From positions 1-48,169 of the forward strand of contig CAZFIM010000012.1 of the NCBI GenBank assembly GCA_964519615.1: DNA of 48,169 bases, in the 5' to 3' direction. The stretch is from CAZFIM01 sp964519615. Lineage in GTDB: Bacteria > Chloroflexota > Dehalococcoidia > GIF9 > UBA5629. The notes beneath the pieces are model-generated. The model worked only from the letters and a program-made list of their open reading frames with translations. It did not search any database and was not told the origin of the DNA. Of the stretch, positions 17,862-24,938 are shown one piece after another. How positions within the stretch are numbered: the first letter of the stretch is position 1; every line of letters starts with the position of its first letter. Made by a program: the position numbers and the translations under genes.

Positions 17862-18719
17862 ATGGAACAAAGCGCAGGCTGCCCGTCAAAGCTAAAAACG
17901 ATAGTCACTTTTCTCCGAAAGGGCACTTGTTCGGAGACAATGATAAGCGTGCTCAACCGCGCTTATGGTTATCCCGTGGATGCGGATGAGCAAGCTGCCG
18001 GCCCGTTAGCGGGGGGCATCGCGATGCACGGTTATCAATGCGGCCTGTTGTGGGGAGCGGCGCTTGCTGCCGGAGCTCAGGCATACCGTCAGTTCGGCCC
18101 GGGTACAATCACGGAATGGGCCGCTCTCGCCGCCGCGCAAAAGCTTGTCACCCGCTTTCGCACCAACTACAACTTTATCGACTGCCGGGATATCACCATC
18201 CCCGATTGGCACAACAAGACGCAGCTGCTAAAGTTTCTCCTCTGCGGCGGTCCGGTAAAATGTATGCGCACGGCAGCCATTTATGCGCGCCAGGCATATC
18301 AGGAAATCAACGGGATGCTTGGCGGTTTACCTCCAGTTCCCCCCTCCCCTCCCATGAGCTGCGCCGCGCTGCTGGCACAAAAGACAGGATTATCCGCTCG
18401 CCATACCGCAATGGCAGCCGGTCTTGCCGGCGGCATAGGCCTGAGCGGTGGAGCCTGCGGGGCGCTGGGAGCTGCTGTCTGGATCGCCGGTCTCGAGGGC
18501 CGCCGGAAGGCTGGAGAATCCAATGCCGTCAGTGCCAAGATAGATGCTGTCATTAACGCATTTGCTCACTACACCCGCGGCATGTTCGAGTGCGAGAGCA
18601 TAACCGAACAAAGGTTTGACACCGCATTTGACCATGCCGACTATTTGCGAGCAGGGGGATGTTCGGAGATTATCGATCTGCTTGCCGATATATTATGTCA
18701 AAAGGACAAGAGTTACTGA
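17862..18719 (+). CDS. Tandem C_GCAxxG_C_C family protein
   Basis: A 285-residue protein with two copies of the C_GCAxxG_C_C fold. The first has G-T-C-S-E-T-M and G-G-I-A-M-H-G-Y-Q-C-G near residues 22-60; the second has M-S-C-A-A-L-L and G-G-I-G-L-S-G-G-A-C-G-A-L near 170-205. A C-terminal C-E-S and a G-G-C-S follow. Family members are cysteine-rich proteins, often single-domain and linked to redox processes; biochemical function is unknown. The gene is clearly richer in G+C than its neighbours (G/C at most third positions), so it may have arrived by transfer. It stands alone, with no good ribosome site seen before ATG 17862. Confidence 0.7.
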   Translation: MEQSAGCPSKLKTIVTFLRKGTCSETMISVLNRAYGYPVDADEQAAGPLAGGIAMHGYQCGLLWGAALAAGAQAYRQFGPGTITEWAALAAAQKLVTRFRTNYNFIDCRDITIPDWHNKTQLLKFLLCGGPVKCMRTAAIYARQAYQEINGMLGGLPPVPPSPPMSCAALLAQKTGLSARHTAMAAGLAGGIGLSGGACGALGAAVWIAGLEGRRKAGESNAVSAKIDAVINAFAHYTRGMFECESITEQRFDTAFDHADYLRAGGCSEIIDLLADILCQKDKSY

Positions 18720-18922
18720 CAATGAATTCGACCTGCTATTACATGGAGCGCGAGAGGAAGCGATTGTTTTGCCAGCTTTAAACCGATAAATGCTTTCCCC
18801 GTTAGACCATTTCTATCCTTATGTGAAAATAATAGTCACCATGGGGAGGGCATGCAAGCTGAGACCTGCCCTCAATAAGAATTATATTCCCCGGCTACAT
18901 TATTAAATCATAGTAAGAGCTA

Positions 18923-18951
18923 TTGACATGGTCATAAGCCTCAATCATAAT
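18923..18951 (+). promoter_or_regulatory. Sigma-70-like promoter
   Basis: TTGACA (18923-18928) and CATAAT (18946-18951) with a 17-base spacer, facing a small open frame at 18981 and then the cyclic-nucleotide-binding gene at 19213. Confidence 0.5.
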
Positions 18952-18980
18952 TTGAGCAGTAACGTCTGAAAGGGGATGAT

Positions 18981-19097
18981 TTGATTATACCCGCATTTCA
19001 CTTTCTTCTCATTGCGGCTATGTTATCCCTGATCTGTTTTTTGCTACTCAGTTCCCGGACAACCGTGCTTTGTATACAGCTGAAGCGGCCTTTATGA
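18981..19097 (+). CDS. Possible small membrane peptide, 38 residues
   Basis: From TTG 18981, with AAGGGG five bases upstream and a good promoter 30 bases before, an open frame encodes one hydrophobic helix (FHFLLIAAMLSLICFLLL) flanked by short polar ends, closing with L-K-R-P-L. Single-helix peptides of this kind are often real but missed. No homologue is recognised. It may instead be part of the leader of the gene at 19213. Confidence 0.35.
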   Translation: MIIPAFHFLLIAAMLSLICFLLLSSRTTVLCIQLKRPL

Positions 19098-19212
19098 TAC
19101 TGAGCAAAGTAAATATTACTGCAAATATCACTTGCCGCTGTACAAATAATAGTGATTCATATAATTGCATACAATTAATCCGGACATGCGTGAAAAGAGA
19201 AGGAGGTAAACA

Positions 19213-19689
19213 ATGATATCGCCTGAGGTTCTAAATAGATTTAAACTATTTTCCGGGCTGGAGAATAGCGAGTTGGCGATGATAGCTGAACTTTGCCATG
19301 AACGTACCGTAGAAGACGGTAAAATATGTTTTAAACAGGGAAACCAATCAACCAACTTACACTTTTGTCTTAAAGGAAAAGTGGATATGTTTGTCTGGAT
19401 CAGCGAACCGTGGGGCCTCGAAATCAAGGTTCATACGGCAACAGAAGGAGATATTTTCGGCTGGTCCGCTCTTTTTTACCCGTACACGTATTCTACTTCT
19501 GCCAAATGCGATGGGCAGGTTGAGGAGCTTTATATAAAAGGGGCTGAGCTGATGCAAATCTGTGAGCAATATCCCCGTATTGGTTTTATATTACTGAGAA
19601 ATCTCAGTGCCACAATAAGCGGAAGATTGACCGAATACAGAAAGGAATTGGTTAAGGAAATAGCATCTTCAATAAATAAGGAATGGTGA
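19213..19689 (+). CDS. Cyclic-nucleotide-binding (CRP/FNR-type sensor) domain protein without HTH
   Basis: A 158-residue protein matching only the sensor half of CRP/FNR regulators: F-x-x-L-F-S-G-L at the start, a beta-roll with F-K-Q-G-N and the phosphate-cassette-like G-D-I-F-G-W-S-A-L, then the dimerisation helix. The protein ends where the DNA-binding winged helix should begin, after R-L-T-E-Y-R-K-E. The frame closes cleanly and no HTH is found downstream in other frames, so the absence looks natural. Excellent ribosome site GGAGG at 19201-19205. Likely a signalling adaptor that binds a small molecule; target unknown. Confidence 0.75.
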   Translation: MISPEVLNRFKLFSGLENSELAMIAELCHERTVEDGKICFKQGNQSTNLHFCLKGKVDMFVWISEPWGLEIKVHTATEGDIFGWSALFYPYTYSTSAKCDGQVEELYIKGAELMQICEQYPRIGFILLRNLSATISGRLTEYRKELVKEIASSINKEW

Positions 19690-19813
19690 GTTTCTCGCTT
19701 CCTTCCGATTCTACTAACAGCCGCATACACAACAAGCCTGATATAGACAATCTTCGCTTTTCTGCAACCGTCATCCTCAACGCTGCCGGAAGAGTCAATA
19801 TAGTGACCGTTAT

Positions 19814-20155
19814 TTAAAACACCTTTGCGCTGATCAAACCGGCAACCTTAACTCCGCCAACTACGAAAAACGCAATTATCAATGTTTCAAAACTGGATTT
19901 CCAGCTGATAGCTCCCATCACCAGCGCTGCCAATACATCCGTTAACACGGCAAAGGCAAGAGCAGCCCATAAACCGAATTGGCGAAAGATCAATACCATT
20001 GCCACGATCAATGGCAGCGAAATAAGTGTTCCTGCAACAGCGACAAGTACGAGATTGACCTTGGTAGCCCCAGCTATGACGTTTGCCATTCCCGCCATTC
20101 TCGGACAAAGAATGAACAGGGCAAATCCTATCGATGCGATTAGCGCTTGCGGCAT
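19814..20155 (-). CDS. Small integral membrane protein, unknown function
   Basis: A 113-residue protein, nearly all hydrophobic, with about four membrane segments (residues 5-20, 32-55, 60-80, 88-110) and no recognised motif. ATG 20155 has AAGGGG six bases upstream, which supports a real gene. It is monocistronic and converges on the cyclic-nucleotide-binding gene. No function can be offered. Confidence 0.6.
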   Translation of the reverse strand: MPQALIASIGFALFILCPRMAGMANVIAGATKVNLVLVAVAGTLISLPLIVAMVLIFRQFGLWAALAFAVLTDVLAALVMGAISWKSSFETLIIAFFVVGGVKVAGLISAKVF

Positions 20156-21169
20156 TGCAAACCCCTTTCCATTAGTTAATGAAATATCTCATGAAACGGA
20201 TATTATACTTCTATATCGTTTAGGTAAATAATATCAGGCAATGCAGAGGCTGTGGATTGAAACTCCGGATATCCTTGATCGCCGTACCGATAGCTCAAAT
20301 ACTATTCCACTATATTTGCTTTGCTCTCAGTTTATATAGAATGATAAAGCTACTGCATACTATATTATTTGCATGTCTTTGCAATTATATACATAACAAT
20401 GGACCTGTTCAAATGCTCGGAATATTTCTTTGCCGCATGCAAAATGCAAAGGCGCGTGCTGATATAACCTGCCAATCGCCACTGTGTTCATCATCTTGCA
20501 GATATTTATTAAAAAATTCCATTGTGCTTTATGCGTCCGTAAATCACGTTGGCCCCACCCCCTCCCTGCTTTACTGAGGCACAGTGCCGCTTGCCGGTAA
20601 TTTGAATTCCGTCTGCTTTACCAGTCGCCTACTATATAATAAAGAGCCCCCACTGATAAACGCTTAAGTTATTATTTGTAAATCAGGTGCATAGTACCCT
20701 TTTATTAATCCGGCCTGATTTTGAAAACAATATACGGTATGTGTCCATCTCAATAGATATTGCCGTTTCTCTGCTACCGGGTATCACTATTTATCCATAT
20801 AACCAATGCCGAAACGGGGTAGTAATTATATATTATGTTTGACTATATAATATATATCATATATAATTCTTATTGGATTTTACCTTACCTAGATTTTTGG
20901 CGATGGGATTTAGTAAGGAGGCTATAGCTAATAATGAGCTGNNNNNNNNNNACTGAGCTGTTTCTGGATTATCACACTTATTAGCCTGCCTGTTGCTATT
21001 CAGGATAAATTACGGTAATGGAATACTGCTAATTTATCGCAAGGATACCCTTTCTTGATCTTTAACAATAATCAGTGCGGTAATTTGTATTATCTATAAT
21101 ACGAATACAGGGCTGTTAATTAGCGATAATTATCTAAAAAACGATAAAAACTATACAAAGGAGGATGTT
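20156..21169. other. Long non-coding stretch with assembly gap upstream of second dctP
   Basis: About 1 kb with no convincing gene. A frame at 20257-20577 has poor, Cys-rich composition and no ribosome site. Bases 20821-20880 are very AT-rich, with the dyad TATATAT-C-ATATATA. Ten N lie at 20942-20951, with TGAGCTG immediately before and again just after them, so the contigs may simply overlap there. If merged, AAGGAGG followed by a 21-residue frame MSCFWIITLISLPVAIQDKL.. appears. The end of the stretch carries the dctP operator candidate at 21087. Confidence 0.5.
21087..21102. promoter_or_regulatory. Operator candidate before second TRAP operon
   Basis: GTATTAT-CT-ATAATAC is a perfect 7-2-7 dyad 67 bases before the dctP start codon. 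It contains TATAAT (21095-21100), a possible -10, so a bound regulator would block the promoter. No good -35 is seen. Confidence 0.45.
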
Positions 21170-22264
21170 ATGAGAAGGATTATTGTGGTATCATTAGTGA
21201 TCTTGCTCATTGGCGCATTCGTCTTAAGTGGTTGTACGAAACCGGCAGATACTCCGGCGCCGTCAACCCCGTCAACGCCATCGAGCACGCCTTCTCCCGA
21301 ACCTGCTAAGGTTAATCTGACCATAGCAATGTGGGAAGGCACAGAGGGGGCTGGCAGCGGACCACTGCGAGCCCTGGTAGCCGAATGGGAAGAGAAAAGC
21401 GGAGGCAGGATTACGGCAGAGATCAACTACGGCGCTGTAATGGGCGCTCCGGGTGAGCACTTTGACCTGGCAGCCAAAGGTATTGCCGATGTCGCCTGGG
21501 TACAGCCGCAATACAGTCCCGGACTTTTCCCGAGCACAGAGCTCGTTGATCTGCCCGTCAGCGGGTTCACGCAGGAACAGATGGCCCTTGCGCTGGAGCA
21601 AATGTACAACAAAGGTTATTTCCACGAAGATTTAGATGATACGCATGTCCTCTGTTTTGGTGCCATTGGTCCTTATCAATTACATATGGGAAAGAAAGCA
21701 ACGGTAAAATCAGCCGCAGACCTTAAAAATCTAAAACTCAGAGCCGGCGGCGGCATACATACAGAACTGGTAAAAAAACTGGGCGCGGCTCCCGTGGGAA
21801 TGCCTGCTCCCGAAGTATATACTTCTCTTGACAAAGGCGTCATTGACGGTGCATATTGCCCTCAGGATTTCATTATATCCTTCGGTACTGCACCTGTACT
21901 GGGAAGTCTTACAAAAATAGGTATCGGCGGTGCAATGCATGTACTGGTTATGAACATGGATACCTATAATAATCTACCTGCTGACCTGAAGGCTATAATC
22001 GATGAGGTCAGCCCCAAATACACACCCGTTTTCGGCGGAATCCATGATGAATGGGATATTCAGGCACTGGAAGAGCTTAATAAAGTAAATGCCCCTGTAT
22101 ATGAACTGCCAACCTCTGAAATGGATAAAATCGCATCAGCTCTGGCCCCCATGTGGGCAGAATGGATCGCTAAGGAATCCGGCAGAACACAGATGGCAGC
22201 CGATTTTTACAGCATTCTCAAAGGCATGGGTATAGACAATCCCATGGTAGGTTATAAACCCTAA
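21170..22264 (+). CDS. dctP: TRAP transporter substrate-binding lipoprotein DctP (second system)
   Basis: A 364-residue binding protein: signal peptide ending in L-S-G-C22, a Ser/Thr/Pro linker (residues 27-46), and the DctP two-lobe domain with G-I-A-D-V-A-W-V-Q-P-Q-Y, D-L-K-N-L-K-L-R-A-G-G and L-D-K-G-V-I-D-G-A-Y. It is clearly diverged from the DctP at 11129, so the ligand probably differs. AAAGGAGG ribosome site at 21158-21165. First gene of an intact dctP-dctQ-dctM operon on the plus strand. Confidence 0.92.
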   Translation: MRRIIVVSLVILLIGAFVLSGCTKPADTPAPSTPSTPSSTPSPEPAKVNLTIAMWEGTEGAGSGPLRALVAEWEEKSGGRITAEINYGAVMGAPGEHFDLAAKGIADVAWVQPQYSPGLFPSTELVDLPVSGFTQEQMALALEQMYNKGYFHEDLDDTHVLCFGAIGPYQLHMGKKATVKSAADLKNLKLRAGGGIHTELVKKLGAAPVGMPAPEVYTSLDKGVIDGAYCPQDFIISFGTAPVLGSLTKIGIGGAMHVLVMNMDTYNNLPADLKAIIDEVSPKYTPVFGGIHDEWDIQALEELNKVNAPVYELPTSEMDKIASALAPMWAEWIAKESGRTQMAADFYSILKGMGIDNPMVGYKP

Positions 22265-22287
22265 TTAACTAAAAGGACATTACTAAA

Positions 22288-22788
22288 TTGACCGCTAGAA
22301 AAGCATTCGAAAAAATAGCGAATAGCGTAAATAGAGTGCTTACCGTTATTGGCCTGGTTCTGCTATTTGTCATGATGGTGGTAGGCGCCGCCGATGTCAT
22401 CGGCAGGTATCTCTTTAGCTCGCCTATTATAGGCACTTTAGAGATGAGCCAGGCCTTTTTAGCGGTCATGGTTTGCTTCGGATGGGGGTATACACAGGTT
22501 GTTAAAGGCCACGTAAACGTAGACCTTTTTCTCAAGCGTATTTCACCCCGCAAGCAGGCAATAACAAATTTAATCACTACCTTTTTCGCACTTATTATTT
22601 TTATTCTGATAACATGGCAGTCCATTATCACAGGGATAGAATGGATGCAAAAGGGAAGGGTCCTCTATGTCATTGAGTGGCCGTTATGGCCTTTCCAATT
22701 TTGCGTTACGCTCGGTGCCATCTTCCTCTGTCTGGCTCTCATTCTCGACCTGATCAATTTATTCAATCAGATAAGGCAGGAGGCCTAG
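22288..22788 (+). CDS. dctQ: TRAP transporter small permease DctQ (second system)
   Basis: A 166-residue, four-helix DctQ protein with V-I-G-R-Y-L-F-S-S-P-I-I-G-T-L-E-M-S and V-V-K-G-H-V-N-V-D-L-F, the family signature after helix 2. It starts with TTG at 22288, 23 bases after dctP; AAAGGA lies about ten bases upstream. It is followed one base later by dctM. Confidence 0.9.
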   Translation: MTARKAFEKIANSVNRVLTVIGLVLLFVMMVVGAADVIGRYLFSSPIIGTLEMSQAFLAVMVCFGWGYTQVVKGHVNVDLFLKRISPRKQAITNLITTFFALIIFILITWQSIITGIEWMQKGRVLYVIEWPLWPFQFCVTLGAIFLCLALILDLINLFNQIRQEA

Positions 22789-22789
22789 A

Positions 22790-24088
22790 TTGTTGTCCCC
22801 TTTAGTGCTCTTTATTATTGGAATAGTCATTCTACTTGCGCTGGCTTTCATTGGCATGCCTATTGCCTTTGCCTTTGCACTGGTAGGCTTTGCCGGTGTT
22901 CTCGCAATTAAGGGTATAGCGCCGGGTCTTTCCATGCTTGGCAGTGCTCCATGGCAGTGGGCAAGCCAATCAGGTCTTGTAGTGGTTCCTCTGTTCATAC
23001 TCATGGGACAATTTGCCTTTCACAGCGGTATCAGCCGTGACCTCTTCAAAGCCGCCAATAGATGGCTGGGCAGGTTTCCCGGCGGTTTAGCGCTGGCAAC
23101 CAACCTTGCCTGTACCGCTTTTGCCGCCTGCACCGGCTCAAGCGTAGCTACCGGTGCTACCATGGGGACCATCGCTTTTCCGGACATGATGAAATACAAA
23201 TATCACCCGCGCCTGGCAACCGGGTGCATCGCCTCCGGCGGTACACTCGGCGTTCTTATCCCCCCAAGCGTTGTTTTCATTCTCTATGGTTTTCTTACCT
23301 CAGAGCCAATCGGAGTGCTCTTTATAGCTGGTATCATGCCCGGCTTGCTGCTTTCCGCGCTTTTTCTGATGATCATAATAGCAATAGTCTTAATTGATCC
23401 CACTCAGGGTCCGCGGGGAGACAGTTTCACCTGGAAGGAGCGCTTTTCCTCTTTGACCGGCATCTGGGGAATGCTTACCATTTTTATAATTGTCATCGGC
23501 GGCTTATACGCAGGTATCTTTGCGCCATCGGAAGCAGGCTCTATTGGTGCATTCGGCGCTTTCGTTATCGCTGTAGTCCGCAGGACAAAGGTTGAATCAT
23601 TGATTACCGCCCTGAGGGAGTCCATACAGACAACCTGCATGGTAATGACCATAACTATAGGGGCAATGATATTTGGCGTGTTTCTATCAGTGAGCGGAGC
23701 GCCGGCGCTGCTTGCCTCATGGATAGGTGGGCTGCCTTTATCACCTTATGCCATTCTGGTATGTATACTTCTCCTCTATGTACCTCTGGGTATGGTGATG
23801 GATTCCATGGCAATGGTCCTGCTCACAATACCGATATTCTTCCCCATTATTATCGAGCTCGGCTTTGATCCCATCTGGTTCGGCGTCCTTATAGTTCTTG
23901 TATTTGAGATGGCTTTGATCACTCCGCCTGTTGGTATGATCGTCTATGTCGTTCAAGGAGTAACGAAAGTCCCGATGGAAGAGATTTTCCGCGGCAATAT
24001 GCCTTTCCTTATTGCCATGATTGCCGCTCTTGCGCTTATCGTCATATTCCCTGATATCGCTCTCTGGCTGCCGAGAACTATGTCATAG
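22790..24088 (+). CDS. dctM: TRAP transporter large permease DctM (second system)
   Basis: A 432-residue permease with about eleven or twelve hydrophobic segments. Motifs include G-M-P-I-A-F-A-F-A-L, T-G-S-S-V-A-T-G-A-T-M-G and I-P-P-S-V-V-F-I-L-Y in the first half, and F-E-M-A-L-I-T-P-P-V-G-M with a final A-L-W-L-P in the second. It starts with TTG 22790 with AGGAGG six bases before, inside the end of dctQ. It is complete and serves as the reference that exposes the insertion in the dctM at 8744-10169. Confidence 0.92.
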   Translation: MLSPLVLFIIGIVILLALAFIGMPIAFAFALVGFAGVLAIKGIAPGLSMLGSAPWQWASQSGLVVVPLFILMGQFAFHSGISRDLFKAANRWLGRFPGGLALATNLACTAFAACTGSSVATGATMGTIAFPDMMKYKYHPRLATGCIASGGTLGVLIPPSVVFILYGFLTSEPIGVLFIAGIMPGLLLSALFLMIIIAIVLIDPTQGPRGDSFTWKERFSSLTGIWGMLTIFIIVIGGLYAGIFAPSEAGSIGAFGAFVIAVVRRTKVESLITALRESIQTTCMVMTITIGAMIFGVFLSVSGAPALLASWIGGLPLSPYAILVCILLLYVPLGMVMDSMAMVLLTIPIFFPIIIELGFDPIWFGVLIVLVFEMALITPPVGMIVYVVQGVTKVPMEEIFRGNMPFLIAMIAALALIVIFPDIALWLPRTMS

Positions 24089-24220
24089 AACGCGTTATCG
24101 GGAAGGCACAAGAAACACTTGCGTTTATCTAAAATCCCCCTATTGCTGTTTGTACACGCTTTTAGACAGTAATTCTATGCGGAATACACCTGGAAAGTGG
24201 AGGTGGAAAATCGTAATTTT

Positions 24221-24757
24221 TTACTCGTCTGAATCTTCGAGGTCTTCTGCATCCGGGCTATCGTATTTGATAAAAGGATGAACAAAATCAGCGCCGAGCA
24301 TGTAACGAGCCTGTTTTTTTAGTTTCTCCAGCATAGATTCAAACTGCTTTTTCTCTGACTGCGATAATACGGAGAATACCATTTCCAAAGATAAAGCTGA
24401 TGCTTTGCTGTACAAAGATCTGCCCTGCTCCGTAATATATACGTAAGTTTTTTCATCTTCAGGATTGTACTCTCTTTTAACCAAGCCGCGCTTTTCCATT
24501 CTGCTAATCAGATTGGATACAGCATTGTGGTTTTTCAGATCGAAGTTAGCTATCTCCTGGATTGTAAGCCCTCTGTTTTCAGTTAAAAGAGAGAAAAGGA
24601 CGGCAACCTGTACCCTCCGAAGCTTGTACTGCGCAAGCTCGATATCGCGAATTCGCGATATAGCGTAATTTGTCCTGTCCAGCAACGACCGCAAACGTAC
24701 ATTCGGATCATTCAAACCGGGAAGCTGTGTCTCTTTCTTATTTCTCTTTTTTTCCAT
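24221..24757 (-). CDS. MarR family transcriptional regulator
   Basis: A 178-residue winged-helix regulator with L-T-I-Q-E-I-A-N-F-D-L-K-N-H-N-A-V-S-N-L-I-S-R-M-E-K-R-G-L-V and the wing D-E-K-T-Y-V-Y-I-T-E-Q-G, typical of MarR. The first 20 residues are basic and the C-terminal 25 acidic, both beyond the usual domain. It follows the hybrid molybdoenzyme gene by 181 bases on the same strand and converges on the TRAP operon. A perfect palindrome lies 8 bases before its start, consistent with autoregulation. Likely effectors are aromatic or CoA-linked acids, as for many MarR proteins; that is inference. Confidence 0.88.
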   Translation of the reverse strand: MEKKRNKKETQLPGLNDPNVRLRSLLDRTNYAISRIRDIELAQYKLRRVQVAVLFSLLTENRGLTIQEIANFDLKNHNAVSNLISRMEKRGLVKREYNPEDEKTYVYITEQGRSLYSKASALSLEMVFSVLSQSEKKQFESMLEKLKKQARYMLGADFVHPFIKYDSPDAEDLEDSDE

Positions 24758-24765
24758 GTGCGCCC

Positions 24766-24775
24766 TGAACGTTCA
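24766..24775. promoter_or_regulatory. MarR operator candidate
   Basis: TGAACGTTCA, a perfect 10-bp palindrome within CTTGAACGTTCAGG, 8 bases upstream of the marR start. Its first eight bases equal the left arm of the TetR sites at 16923 and 17575. Confidence 0.5.
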
Positions 24776-24938
24776 AGATTGTATATTATATCATCTATTC
24801 TTACATACCGCTCGTATACATTGCTTGCTATTTTAATTATTTCTTACGCGATATTCAATAAAGCAGGTCGAAACTATAATCCATCCCGTTCTAAATATAT
24901 AGACAATTATGGTGTTACTTTTCTCTTATGATGCTCTG

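Noticed and set aside
20257..20577. 106-residue plus-strand open frame
   Set aside because: TTG start without ribosome site, Cys/Leu-rich composition typical of AT-rich non-coding DNA, no motif.
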